Positions 8,871 to 20,916 of a stretch of DNA of 64,000 nucleotides are shown in pieces (position 1 is the stretch's first letter; each line of letters begins with the position of its first letter). The notes below the pieces were generated by a model that saw nothing but the letters and a program-made list of their open reading frames with translations, had not been told where the DNA came from and did not search any database. Location of the stretch: assembly GCA_902592375.1 (NCBI GenBank), contig CACJEG010000003.1, forward strand, positions 85,327-149,326. The letters are read 5' to 3'. Origin of the DNA: an uncultured Pelagibacteraceae bacterium. Lineage in GTDB: Bacteria > Pseudomonadota > Alphaproteobacteria > Pelagibacterales > Pelagibacteraceae. The translations under genes were made by a program, and so were the position numbers.

Positions 8871-11597
8871 CTAATTCAGAGCACAATTAGGTCTATAGCA
8901 AGCTTTTTCTTTAATCTTCCAACAAATCGAACACTTTGATCCTTTTGCTTTTGAAGTGATTGCTGTCGTTTCTATATCATCTTCATAACTAACCTCTGCT
9001 TTTGAAGTAATACAAAGTTCGGAAAAATCTGTTTTTTCTGTAAGATTTTTTAATTTTTTATTTATATTTATTTTTAAATCTGCTTCTAAGCTTGATCCTA
9101 TTTCTTTACTCGCTCTTTTTTCTTCAATGCTTATATTGCAAGTATTTCTGATTTTAATTAATTCGATCCATTTTTTACTAAGTTTTTCATTTTTAAATTT
9201 ATCAGGCAATTCTGGAAATTTTTTAAGATGAATACTTTTTTGATCCTTAAATAATAACCTAAATATTTCTTCGGTAGTAAAAGACAATATAGGAGCAAAC
9301 CATTTTAAAAGAGCGTTTAAAATAATATTAAGTGTCAAAATTGTTGATTTTCTTTTTTTTGAGTCAATGGGATCGCAATAAAGATTATCTTTTCTAATAT
9401 CAAAGTAAAAGGAAGATAAATCAACGGTGCAAAAATTTAACAATTCTTTATACAAATTATGAAAATCGTAATTGCTAAAATATCTTTTAAAATTATTATT
9501 TAATATATAAATTTTATGCAACATTAACTGTTCTAACTCAGGAAATTCATCTATATTTAGTACTTCTAAATTTATTGTTTCAAAATTATCGTTTATATTT
9601 CCAAGCAAATATCTAAAAGTATTTCTAATTTTTCTGTAGGATTCGGCATGTTGATCTAGAATTGAATAATCAATTCTTAAATCCTCAGCATAATTAGATG
9701 ACGCTACCCAAATTCTTAAAATATCTGCACCATACTTTTTTAAGATGTCATCAGGTGCAATTACATTTCCTAATGATTTTGACATCTTTAATCCTTTACC
9801 ATCTACAACGAAACCATGAGATAAAATAGATTCAAATGGTGCTCTACCTCTAGTTCCACATGACTCTAATAATGATGAATGAAACCAACCCCTGTGTTGA
9901 TCAGATCCTTCCAAATACATTGATGCTGGCCATTTTAAGTCATCTCTTTTTTCTAATACAAATGAATGGGTTGAACCACTGTCGAACCAAACCTCAACAA
10001 TATCACTAAGTTTATCGTATTCAGCAGCTTTATATTTTTTTCCTAAAAATCGTTGGGGATCATCTGAAAACCAACAATCAGAACCCTCTTTTTGGTAAAT
10101 AGATGCAATATTATCTATAACCTCATCATCAGCTAAAATTTCTTTTGTTTTTTTATTTATAAAAATTGGAAGAGGTACTCCCCAAACTCTCTGTCTTGAA
10201 ACACACCAATCAGGTCTTGTTTCTATCATTGATTTTAATCTCTCTTTTCCTTTGCTTGGATAAAAAGTGGTTTCATCAATAGCTTTTAATGCTTTATCCC
10301 TTAATTTATGACTTTCCATTGAAATAAACCATTGTGGAGTGGCTCTATGTACAAGTGGAGCCTTGGACCTCCATGAGTGTGGATAAGAGTGAACCAACTC
10401 ACCTTTAAATAATAAATTTTTTTGCTCTTTAAGTTTTTCAATTACAACAGGATTTGCTTTAAAAATATGAATTCCTTCAAACAATTTCACATTGTTAGTA
10501 TATTTTCCATCTCCATCAACTGTTTCTATTGCTTTTATACCGTTATTCAAACAAAGATTAAAGTCATCAGGTCCGTGACTAGGTGCGCAGTGAACTATTC
10601 CAGTTCCTTGCTCAGTTGTTACAAATCTAGCCTCAAGCATTGGGATATCATGGTCATAACCAAGATTTAAGAAAGGGTGATTACAAATAGTATTAATAAA
10701 TTCTTTTCCTTTAAAGGTATGAATTTTTTTATAATTATTTAATTTACACTCTTTAACAACTGACTCTAGTAGAGCGTCTGCAATAACAATTTTTCTATTT
10801 TTAAAATCACTCTCGTCATTTATTTCTAATAATACATAATCAAGAGACTCGTTATATGCTAAAGCTTTATTGGCTGGAATTGTCCATGGTGTTGTTGTCC
10901 AAATAACTATTTCACTTCCAACTAAATCTTTTAAATTAGATGATTTCACTTTAAACGAAGTGTAAATTGTATCTGATTTATGATCTTGATATTCTACCTC
11001 AGCATCTGCAAGCGCAGTTTTTTCAACTGTTGACCATAACACAGGTTTAAAACCTCTATATAAACTTCCTTCCTTTAAAAATTTACCAAGCTCTCTTACA
11101 ATCTGAGCTTCTGCATTAAAGCTCATTGTTGAGTAATAATTTTCCCAATCCCCTACAACACCTAATCTTTTAAATTGAGTTTTGTGAACTTCAATCCACT
11201 TCTCAGCAAATGTTCTACATTCTTTTCTAAACTCTACTATTGGAACTTCGTTTTTGTTTTTTTTACTTTTTTTATACTGTTCCTCAATTTTCCATTCAAT
11301 TGGTAAGCCATGACAATCCCAACCTGGAACATAAATAGAATCTTTTCCATCCATTTGATGAAATTTTACAATTATATCTTTAAGAATTTTATTCAGAGCT
11401 GTCCCCATGTGAATATTTCCATTTGCATAAGGAGGACCATCATGTAGGATAAATTTTTCTCTTCCTTTACTTTCATTTCTTAATTCATCGTAAAGTTTTA
11501 TTTTTTTCCAATATTCAAGAATTTCTGGTTCTCTCGTAGGAAGGTTAGCTTTCATAGAAAAAGCTGTTTTTGGTAGATTTATTTGTGATTTAGTCAT
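8871..11597 (-). CDS. ileS: isoleucyl-tRNA synthetase
   Basis: HIGH-like GNIHMGTALNK, KMSKS motif GLKMSKSLGN; C-terminal Cys cluster. Confidence 0.97.
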   Translation of the reverse strand: MTKSQINLPKTAFSMKANLPTREPEILEYWKKIKLYDELRNESKGREKFILHDGPPYANGNIHMGTALNKILKDIIVKFHQMDGKDSIYVPGWDCHGLPIEWKIEEQYKKSKKNKNEVPIVEFRKECRTFAEKWIEVHKTQFKRLGVVGDWENYYSTMSFNAEAQIVRELGKFLKEGSLYRGFKPVLWSTVEKTALADAEVEYQDHKSDTIYTSFKVKSSNLKDLVGSEIVIWTTTPWTIPANKALAYNESLDYVLLEINDESDFKNRKIVIADALLESVVKECKLNNYKKIHTFKGKEFINTICNHPFLNLGYDHDIPMLEARFVTTEQGTGIVHCAPSHGPDDFNLCLNNGIKAIETVDGDGKYTNNVKLFEGIHIFKANPVVIEKLKEQKNLLFKGELVHSYPHSWRSKAPLVHRATPQWFISMESHKLRDKALKAIDETTFYPSKGKERLKSMIETRPDWCVSRQRVWGVPLPIFINKKTKEILADDEVIDNIASIYQKEGSDCWFSDDPQRFLGKKYKAAEYDKLSDIVEVWFDSGSTHSFVLEKRDDLKWPASMYLEGSDQHRGWFHSSLLESCGTRGRAPFESILSHGFVVDGKGLKMSKSLGNVIAPDDILKKYGADILRIWVASSNYAEDLRIDYSILDQHAESYRKIRNTFRYLLGNINDNFETINLEVLNIDEFPELEQLMLHKIYILNNNFKRYFSNYDFHNLYKELLNFCTVDLSSFYFDIRKDNLYCDPIDSKKRKSTILTLNIILNALLKWFAPILSFTTEEIFRLLFKDQKSIHLKKFPELPDKFKNEKLSKKWIELIKIRNTCNISIEEKRASKEIGSSLEADLKININKKLKNLTEKTDFSELCITSKAEVSYEDDIETTAITSKAKGSKCSICWKIKEKACYRPNCALN

Positions 11598-12517
11598 TTA
11601 ATCTTCTTTGCAATATTTAAATCTTTTTTAATTTGTGCTTTTAATTGATTAACATTATTAAATTTTTTTTCTTTCCTAATAAACTTTAAAAACTCTACTG
11701 ATAAAAGTTTATTATAAAGATTTCCAGAAAAATTAAATAAATGAACTTCTAATAATATTTTTTTTTGATTAAATGTTGGTCTGTATCCAAGATTAGCAAT
11801 TCCTTTAAGATATTTATCACTATTTTTTCTCAAAATCTTGACGGCATAAACTCCTGGTTTTGCTAAAACATAATCACCGATGTCTATGTTGCAAGTTGGA
11901 AATCCAATTTTTTTTCCTACTTGTCTTCCCTTTTTCACCACTCCTTGTATCGCCCAGTTTCTTTTTAAAAGATTATTGGCTTTGTCCAATAGACCTTTTT
12001 CTAAAAGATTTCTTATTAAAGATGATGATACAATCTTTTTACTTTTTAGTAATGGTTCTGGTTTAACAACTTTATAATTAAACAATTGTTCGTATTTTTT
12101 TAATAACTTAACATTTCCTTCTCTTTTATTTCCAAACCTAAAATTATTGCTAACAAATATAAATTTAGAACTTAATTTTTTATTTAAAATCTGAGTAATA
12201 AAGTTTAACGCTTTAGTTTTTGAAAATTTTTTATCAAATTTTTTTGTAATAACAAAATCTACTTTTAAATTACTAAGTAATTTAATTTTTTGATCAATAT
12301 TAGAAAGTCTAAAATTTTTTAATTTTTTATTGAAAAACATTTTTGGCATTGGATCAAAATTTACAACACCAATCTTTAAATTATATTTTTTCTTATATGA
12401 TTTTGCTAATTGAAATAATTTTTGATGTCCTAAATGCAAACCATCAAAATTACCAATTAGAATAATTGATCCTTTGTGTAATTTTTTAATATTAAAATTT
12501 CTATAATGTTTTACCAT
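11594..12517 (-). CDS. ribF: bifunctional riboflavin kinase/FAD synthetase
   Basis: GNFDGLHLGHQKL, GRQVGKKIGFPTCNI motifs. Confidence 0.93.
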   Translation of the reverse strand: MVKHYRNFNIKKLHKGSIILIGNFDGLHLGHQKLFQLAKSYKKKYNLKIGVVNFDPMPKMFFNKKLKNFRLSNIDQKIKLLSNLKVDFVITKKFDKKFSKTKALNFITQILNKKLSSKFIFVSNNFRFGNKREGNVKLLKKYEQLFNYKVVKPEPLLKSKKIVSSSLIRNLLEKGLLDKANNLLKRNWAIQGVVKKGRQVGKKIGFPTCNIDIGDYVLAKPGVYAVKILRKNSDKYLKGIANLGYRPTFNQKKILLEVHLFNFSGNLYNKLLSVEFLKFIRKEKKFNNVNQLKAQIKKDLNIAKKIK

Positions 12518-13329
12518 TTTAAATCTGATTGAATAAAATTAACTATCGCTTCATACTCTTTTGAAACATCTTGAATACCTTTATTTTTTATTTCATTTCT
12601 ATGTATTCCATTACTAATTAATAAAGAATCATAATTTAAAAGATTTGCACCTTTAATATCGGTATTTAAATTATCACCAATCGCTAATATTTTCTTATTT
12701 TTATTATTAATTGACTGATTATAAACCTCTGGATGGGGTTTTCCAAAATATACTACTTCTCCACCCATTTTTTCAAAAACCATTGCGACAGAACCTGCGC
12801 ATAACTCTCTAACTTCACCACGATCAACAATTAAATCTGGATTTGTGCAAATCATTTTTTTGGTAATATGTTTTTCAAGTAAATCTTTATAAAATTTTAA
12901 ATCCTTATCATGATCATCAAATAATCCTGTACACAATAAATATTCACTATCACTAATATCTTCACACTTATTTTTCTCAAATAAATAAAATAAATCAAAA
13001 TCCCTTGGTGGACCTATGTGATAAAACTTTTTCGATAAGTACGATTTTTTCAAATAATTTAGAGCTGCCTCTCCTGAGGTAAATACGTGATCTCTGAGTA
13101 CTTTATCCATGCCCATCTTTTCTAAAAAATTTTGAACAGTTTTATTTGGTCTTGGGGCGTTTGTTAAAAGTACTAACATTTTCTTTTTTTTTAATAGTTC
13201 GTTCAAAACAACTATTGCCTTTTCATGAAGATTAACCCCATTATGAACAACACCCCATAAGTCTATATAAAAAAGATCATAATTATCAGCAATTGATTGT
13301 AAGCCATTAAAATCTAAATTTTTGGTCAT
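12511..13329 (-). CDS. HAD-superfamily class IIA hydrolase (NagD-like)
   Basis: DLWGVVHNG, VLLTNAPRP, GKPHPEVYN, AIGDNLNTDIKGA motifs. Confidence 0.82.
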   Translation of the reverse strand: MTKNLDFNGLQSIADNYDLFYIDLWGVVHNGVNLHEKAIVVLNELLKKKKMLVLLTNAPRPNKTVQNFLEKMGMDKVLRDHVFTSGEAALNYLKKSYLSKKFYHIGPPRDFDLFYLFEKNKCEDISDSEYLLCTGLFDDHDKDLKFYKDLLEKHITKKMICTNPDLIVDRGEVRELCAGSVAMVFEKMGGEVVYFGKPHPEVYNQSINNKNKKILAIGDNLNTDIKGANLLNYDSLLISNGIHRNEIKNKGIQDVSKEYEAIVNFIQSDLKW

Positions 13330-13396
13330 ATTTTAAGGTATAAACCATAAAATCCCGAATTTACTAGCAATATTAATATCCTAAAGATTTTCTGAT

Positions 13397-13424
13397 CTTG
13401 AAATAGACGGTGAAATATCTATAT
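13397..13424 (+). promoter_or_regulatory. candidate sigma32 (RpoH)-type promoter for groESL
   Basis: CTTGAAA at 13397, 17 nt after CTTG then TCTATAT; close to alphaproteobacterial CTTG-N17/18-CYTATNT. Confidence 0.55.
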
Positions 13425-13461
13425 GAAGCTCATATTTATAAAGATTTATTAAGGAGAATTT

Positions 13462-13752
13462 ATGAAGTTTAAACCGTTACATGACAGAGTTTTAATTGAA
13501 GTATTAGATGGCAGTGAAAAAACTGCTGGAGGAATAATTATCCCTGACACAGCTCAAGAAAAACCTCAAGAAGGAAAAGTTGTTGCTGTAGGTGGTGGTG
13601 CAAAAACTGAAGATGGAAAAATAATTCCAATGGATGTTAAGGTTGGTGATAAAGTTTTATTTGGCAAATGGTCAGGAACTGAAGTCAAAATTAATGGTAA
13701 AGAATACAGCATAATGAAAGAGTCTGACATTATGGGTATTTCAGGTAAGTAA
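13462..13752 (+). CDS. groES: co-chaperonin GroES
   Basis: [31 protein letters not shown] aaggag upstream. Confidence 0.98.
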   Translation: MKFKPLHDRVLIEVLDGSEKTAGGIIIPDTAQEKPQEGKVVAVGGGAKTEDGKIIPMDVKVGDKVLFGKWSGTEVKINGKEYSIMKESDIMGISGK

Positions 13753-13762
13753 TTTAATTTAA

Positions 13763-15436
<1,674 letters not shown>

Positions 15437-15485
15437 TACGTTTCCATTTAGAGAACACTCTAAAACATAAACTCAACAAAATTAG

Positions 15486-15520
15486 AACCCCCTGGAACGA
15501 AAGTTTCGGGGGTTTTTTTT
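15486..15520 (+). terminator. rho-independent terminator after groEL
   Basis: AACCCCC...GGGGGTT stem followed by T-run (aaccccctggaacgaaagtttcgggggtttttttt). Confidence 0.9.
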
Positions 15521-15542
15521 AGGAACAAATTGTATTATTTTT

Positions 15543-17573
15543 TCATTCATTTTCTATTTTTTTTATTATATCCATAATTAAATTATTTATCATTTCGGCA
15601 CCTTTTAGGGATGGATGATCATCATCAGAATAAAATATATTTTCCTCATCATGAGTTACGCATCTACCTTTAATAACAGTATTACAAAATAATTTGTGAG
15701 GGTAAACTCTATAAATATTTTTATTTATTAAACTGTCTAGGAGATTAAATGAACTTTTGGTTCTATCAACATAAACACTATAAGAAGTTGTTAAATAATC
15801 ATTTTCCATCTCATTGCCCTTTTTACGATATTTTTTTATTATTTCATTGGGCACAGAATAACCTACCTCAGGTATTGGATAAACAATTATAACTTTATTG
15901 TTATTTTTTAAAATATCGGAAACAAAGTTTCTTAAAGAATTTTCTATTTCACTTTTATTTAATTTATAATCAAATTTATTTCCTTCTTTTCCACCAGTTT
16001 CAATGTATCCTTCTTTATTATCGAAATATAGCTCTGTTAAATATAAGGGAAATCTTCCTGCAATAATAACTATTGAATTTGTCGTTTTTTTAAAAAATTT
16101 ATTTTCTTGATTTAAAGTTTCATTATTACAAAATTTATGTTTTTTATTAGTAAATCTATTAACATAATTAACATCTCTAAAGTTAAAACAAGTTTTATAA
16201 GTTGTTATGAAATTATAATCTTTATTTTGTAATTTTTTGTATAAATCAAATGATAAAGATCCAGCATGACTATCACCAAATAAAATAATTTTGCTATTTT
16301 TTTCATTGAAAAATTCACATGGTTTTTTACTATTCATGCATGTTCCGTTATAATCTTTAGTATTAATTTTAGGCTTTAGCTTGCCCCAGGGATTTTCAAC
16401 ATCAATTGACGATAATAATATTTGAGGGAACCTATTTTTGAAACCATTTTTTATAATATTTAAAGTATTAAAACTTACTAATATAAAAATAAAAAGTAAT
16501 ATGATATAAACTAATATATTCATTTTATTTTTTTTATCTCGCGCAGGTTTCTCAATTAAAAAATAGCTTAACAAGGATAATATGATTATTAAAACTATAC
16601 ACTCTAACTTTTCATATTCTGAGATGTTAAAATTTTTAATTCTTGCAAATGCAAAAACTGGATAATGCCAAAGATATAAAGAATATGAAATTAAGCCAAT
16701 TCCAACAATAAACTTTGTTGAAAGGATCTTTGTAATTAATTCATCTCTCTTTGAAAACCATATAATTAAACAAACACCTAAGACTGGTGATAATGTGTAA
16801 ATAGATGGATGAAACCTATCATCAAAAAAAATAATTGCATGAATGATCAAGATCAATCCAATGGTAGGCAAAATTAAACCTAGCCTATTGTTTCTGTTTC
16901 TATATCCAAGTTTAATTTCAAAATATGATAAAATTGAACCTGCTAACAATTCCCAACCTCTTGATGTTAAATTATAAAAATTAAATGAAGGATGATTTTT
17001 ATTGCCCCAATCGGCTAAACCTAAACTAATAATAAATCCAAATATTAAAATAAAAATTAAATATTTTTTAAAATATTTAAATGAAACCAAAAAGACTATT
17101 GGAAATAATATATAAAATTGTTCTTCAATGGATAGAGACCAGGTATGTAAAAATGGTTTTAACAGTTCACTTTCAGCACCATAACGACCACCTGAATACC
17201 AGAAATAAAAATTTGAGCTAAATCCAATTGAATAAAGAATGGATTTTGAAAAATCTATGAAAATAGTTGGTCTCATATATAACCAAGCAAATGGAAGAGA
17301 TGCCAACATTACAAATAACAAAGCAGGCAGTATTCGTCTTATTCTTCTTTCATAAAAATTCTTAAAAGAAAATGAACCCTTTATAAATAGTTCTTTAAAA
17401 ATAATTGATGAAATTAAATAACCAGATATCACAAAAAATATATCAACTCCTATAAACCCACCCTTAAAAGATTTATGGCCTAATATATTTATTTGAGAGT
17501 GATACAGAATCACCGCAATAACTGCGACTCCTCTTAAACCATCTATCTCTGGGCGATAAGTAAGTTTCATCAA
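15543..17573 (-). CDS. acyltransferase-3 / SGNH fusion (OafA/YrhL-type O-acyltransferase)
   Basis: N-terminal YRPEIDGLRGVAVIAVILYH; multiple TMs; C-terminal SGNH FGDSHAGS and DDDHPS motifs. Confidence 0.92.
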   Translation of the reverse strand: MMKLTYRPEIDGLRGVAVIAVILYHSQINILGHKSFKGGFIGVDIFFVISGYLISSIIFKELFIKGSFSFKNFYERRIRRILPALLFVMLASLPFAWLYMRPTIFIDFSKSILYSIGFSSNFYFWYSGGRYGAESELLKPFLHTWSLSIEEQFYILFPIVFLVSFKYFKKYLIFILIFGFIISLGLADWGNKNHPSFNFYNLTSRGWELLAGSILSYFEIKLGYRNRNNRLGLILPTIGLILIIHAIIFFDDRFHPSIYTLSPVLGVCLIIWFSKRDELITKILSTKFIVGIGLISYSLYLWHYPVFAFARIKNFNISEYEKLECIVLIIILSLLSYFLIEKPARDKKNKMNILVYIILLFIFILVSFNTLNIIKNGFKNRFPQILLSSIDVENPWGKLKPKINTKDYNGTCMNSKKPCEFFNEKNSKIILFGDSHAGSLSFDLYKKLQNKDYNFITTYKTCFNFRDVNYVNRFTNKKHKFCNNETLNQENKFFKKTTNSIVIIAGRFPLYLTELYFDNKEGYIETGGKEGNKFDYKLNKSEIENSLRNFVSDILKNNNKVIIVYPIPEVGYSVPNEIIKKYRKKGNEMENDYLTTSYSVYVDRTKSSFNLLDSLINKNIYRVYPHKLFCNTVIKGRCVTHDEENIFYSDDDHPSLKGAEMINNLIMDIIKKIENE

Positions 17574-17709
17574 TTATCTAAATATCAGAAAAAAACATTT
17601 AATTTTAAAAAAAGATTAATAAATTCAATATTTTAAAAAAATTTTCAAGCCAGTTATGAGTTTTTTTGAGTTTTAATATCCTTTTAAATATGTATAAGAG
17701 CCAGAATTT

Positions 17710-19536
17710 ATGAATAATAATATCAGAAACATCACAATCATAGCCCATGTTGATCATGGTAAAACTACTCTAATTGACAATTTAATGAAACAAAGTGGTT
17801 CATTTAGAGATAATGAAATTATTGAAGAAAGATTAATGGACTCTGGTGAGCTTGAAAAAGAAAGAGGAATTACAATTTTAGCTAAACCAGCTTCAATAAA
17901 TTGGAACAATTCAAGAATAAATATAATTGATACCCCAGGCCATAGAGATTTTGCTGCAGAAGTTGAAAGAGTTTTAAGTATGGCAGACGGAGCACTGTTA
18001 TTAATTGACTCTGCAGAAGGTGTTATGCCTCAAACAAAATTTGTATTATCAAAAGCACTTAAACAAGGATTAAAGCCAATTGTTGTTATTAATAAATTAG
18101 ATAAAGCTGATCAGAGAGCTAATGAAGTTCTAGATGAAACATTTGATTTATTTGTTAGCTTAGATGCAAATGAAGAACAATTAGATTTTCCAGTTCTGTA
18201 CGCAAGTGGAAGATCAGGTTGGGCTGATCATGAAGTTGATGGTCCAAGAGAAAATTTAAATCCTCTATTAGATTTAATTGTTGATCATGTGAAACCTGCT
18301 GAACTTGATAAAACTAAACCTTTTGCAATGTTATCAACACTGCTTTATGCAGATAGTTTTTTAGGAAGAAGTTTAGTTGGAAGAATTACTCAAGGCACTG
18401 CGAAAGCTAATCAATCTATAAAAGCAATTAATTTAAATGGTGAAAAAGTTGATGAAGGAAAGTTAACAAAAATTTTTAGATATGAAGGAACAAAAAAAGT
18501 TCCAATAGATGTTGGCGAGGCTGGAGATATTGTAGTTATTGCTGGGTTAGAAAAAGCAAACGTTGCCGATACAATATGTGACCTAGAGGTAAATGAACCA
18601 ATTCCCGCTACACCGATAGATCCTCCTACAATGTCAATTACAATTACTGTAAATACTTCACCTTTGGCTGGAACTGAAGGTAAAAAATTAACCAGCACGC
18701 AAATACGAGATAGATTATTTCAAGAGGCACAAAATAATGTTGGTATTACGTTTTCAGAAAACGAAGGTAAAGACTCTTTTGTTGTAAGCGGTAGAGGTGA
18801 GTTAATGTTAGAAATTCTTCTAACTCAAATGAGAAGAGAGGGTTTTGAAATGACAGTAAGCCCTCCGAAAGTATTATATAAAATTGATCAAAGTGGAAAT
18901 AAACTTGAGCCAATTGAGGAAATTACAATGGATCTTGATGAAGAATATTCATCAAAAGTTATAGATTCTATGAACAGAAGAAAAGGTAAACTAATAGAAT
19001 TAAAAGATACTGGAACTAACAAAAAAAGATTAATTTTTCATGCACCTACTAGAGGCTTAATGGGATACACAAGTAGATTTCTTACACTTACAAAAGGAAA
19101 TGGGGTGATCAACAGAATATTTCATAGCTATGGTCCTTATGAAGGAGAAATGGAAGGTAGAAGAAATGGAGCTTTAATCTCGATGGAACAAGGAAAAGCT
19201 GTTGCATTCGCAATCTTTAACTTACAAGCACGAGGAGAAATGTTTGTTACACATAACGACTCTGTTTATCCTGGAATGATCGTAGGTCTTTCACCTAAAC
19301 CAGGTGACATGATAATCAATGTTATGAAAGGTAAAAAGTTAACAAATATGAGAACTCAGGGCACAGATGAGAATGTTGTACTTACACCTGTAAGAAAAAT
19401 GTCAATTGCAGAACAATTAAGTATGCTTAATACAGATGAAGCTTTAGAGATAACTCCAGACTCATGTAGATTGAGAAAAGCAATTCTTGATCCACACGAA
19501 AGAAAGAAAAGCGAAAAAGCTTCAGCTGCAGCCTAA
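17710..19536 (+). CDS. typA: GTP-binding translation factor TypA/BipA
   Basis: AHVDHGKTTLIDNLMKQSG, DTPGHRDF, NKLDKADQR. Confidence 0.97.
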   Translation: MNNNIRNITIIAHVDHGKTTLIDNLMKQSGSFRDNEIIEERLMDSGELEKERGITILAKPASINWNNSRINIIDTPGHRDFAAEVERVLSMADGALLLIDSAEGVMPQTKFVLSKALKQGLKPIVVINKLDKADQRANEVLDETFDLFVSLDANEEQLDFPVLYASGRSGWADHEVDGPRENLNPLLDLIVDHVKPAELDKTKPFAMLSTLLYADSFLGRSLVGRITQGTAKANQSIKAINLNGEKVDEGKLTKIFRYEGTKKVPIDVGEAGDIVVIAGLEKANVADTICDLEVNEPIPATPIDPPTMSITITVNTSPLAGTEGKKLTSTQIRDRLFQEAQNNVGITFSENEGKDSFVVSGRGELMLEILLTQMRREGFEMTVSPPKVLYKIDQSGNKLEPIEEITMDLDEEYSSKVIDSMNRRKGKLIELKDTGTNKKRLIFHAPTRGLMGYTSRFLTLTKGNGVINRIFHSYGPYEGEMEGRRNGALISMEQGKAVAFAIFNLQARGEMFVTHNDSVYPGMIVGLSPKPGDMIINVMKGKKLTNMRTQGTDENVVLTPVRKMSIAEQLSMLNTDEALEITPDSCRLRKAILDPHERKKSEKASAAA

Positions 19537-20180
19537 TCAAAAGTTTTATCAACTAAATAAAGTCCTAACGCAACACAAGGACCTATGCCAAATGCAAACA
19601 ATAATGTTCCAATCCCTACTGTTCCTCCTAAATACCATCCAATACTAACAACTGAAATTTCTAATGTTGCTCTTACAACAGCTATAGGAAAATTAGTTAA
19701 TTTTTGTAATCCTATCATAAGTCCATCTCTAGGGCCGGCTCCTAAATTTGATACTAAGTAAATACCCCCACCTATTCCAACTGTAATTACAGAAATTACA
19801 GCTAATAATAATTGATAAATATAATTTGATGGTGTTGGAACATATTTGATACAAAGATCAATCATAATTGCAATTATCAAAGCATTAAATATTGTACCCA
19901 TCCCTGGTTTTTGCCCGAGTGGAATCCATAAAATTAAAACAGCAATACTTATTAATAATGTAATAGTTCCAATACTTAAATTAATATTTAAGGAAATACC
20001 TTGGGCTAAAACACTCCAAGGAGAGGCTCCTGTGAATGAAACAATTAATAATCCTTCACCTAATCCAAATAAAGACAAACCAAAACATAAGAAAAAAAAT
20101 GTAGAAAACTTTGGTTTAAAATTAAATGGTTTTTCTGAGCTCCATTTTACTTTTGGAATTTTTTTTATTTTTAAAAACAT
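19533..20180 (-). CDS. YczE/YyaS/YitT family membrane protein
   Basis: Multiple hydrophobic helices, GASPWSVLAQG and NLGAGPRDGLMIG motifs. Confidence 0.75.
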   Translation of the reverse strand: MFLKIKKIPKVKWSSEKPFNFKPKFSTFFFLCFGLSLFGLGEGLLIVSFTGASPWSVLAQGISLNINLSIGTITLLISIAVLILWIPLGQKPGMGTIFNALIIAIMIDLCIKYVPTPSNYIYQLLLAVISVITVGIGGGIYLVSNLGAGPRDGLMIGLQKLTNFPIAVVRATLEISVVSIGWYLGGTVGIGTLLFAFGIGPCVALGLYLVDKTFD

Positions 20181-20233
20181 AATTATAATAAGCTATATCT
20201 ATTAATGAAAAATTCTAATATTGTAATCAGCAA

Positions 20234-20914
20234 ATGAAAAAGATTGCAATTATTTTACTTTTAACATTTTTCTCATCAATTTCTTTAGCCCATATTGGTC
20301 ATTATAACAAATTTGACAAAATAGAAATGGAGATCTTGAGAAATGATGAAGTAATTGGGTATAACAATTATTTTTTTAAAAGAGATGGTGAAAAAACGAT
20401 AGTAAAAAATCAATATAAATTTGAGGTAAAACTCCTATCTGCAACAATATTTAAAGTAGAGGGATATGGAGAAGAAATTTATTTAAAAGATAATTTAATA
20501 TCTTTTCAATCAAAGACGCTTCAAAATAAAAAAGAAAAATTTGTAAACTTAAAACTTGATAAAAATAATAAGAAATTTGACATCAAAGGATCTTCATACT
20601 CAGGTGAAGCTTCTATTAAAAATATTATTGGAAATTGGTGGAGTCATAAAATTTTACAAGCAGAAAGCCAAATAAGTCCTATTTCTGGAAGTATAAAAGA
20701 ACAAATAGTTACTTTTATTGGTAAGGAAAATATTTCAATTAATGGCAAACAATACGAAACAGATCATTTCAAACTTACATCTAAAGATATGTCTCTACCT
20801 GAAGATAAAAAATTAAATTTTGATATTTGGCTGGATAAAAAAACTTCAGTGATTATTAAAATTACATATAAGAGAATGGGAAATTGGGAATATCGCTTAA
20901 AAAATCTTGAATAA
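20234..20914 (+). CDS. exported DUF6134-like protein
   Basis: Signal peptide; IEMEILRNDEVIGYNNYFFKRDG, WWSHKILQAESQISPISGSI. Confidence 0.6.
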   Translation: MKKIAIILLLTFFSSISLAHIGHYNKFDKIEMEILRNDEVIGYNNYFFKRDGEKTIVKNQYKFEVKLLSATIFKVEGYGEEIYLKDNLISFQSKTLQNKKEKFVNLKLDKNNKKFDIKGSSYSGEASIKNIIGNWWSHKILQAESQISPISGSIKEQIVTFIGKENISINGKQYETDHFKLTSKDMSLPEDKKLNFDIWLDKKTSVIIKITYKRMGNWEYRLKNLE

Positions 20915-20916
20915 AA

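Noticed and set aside
10422-10670. 82-aa plus-strand ORF inside ileS
   Set aside because: Antisense to a confident essential gene, no family features.
11860-12077. Two plus-strand ORFs inside ribF
   Set aside because: Overlapping frames antisense to ribF with no domain or RBS support.
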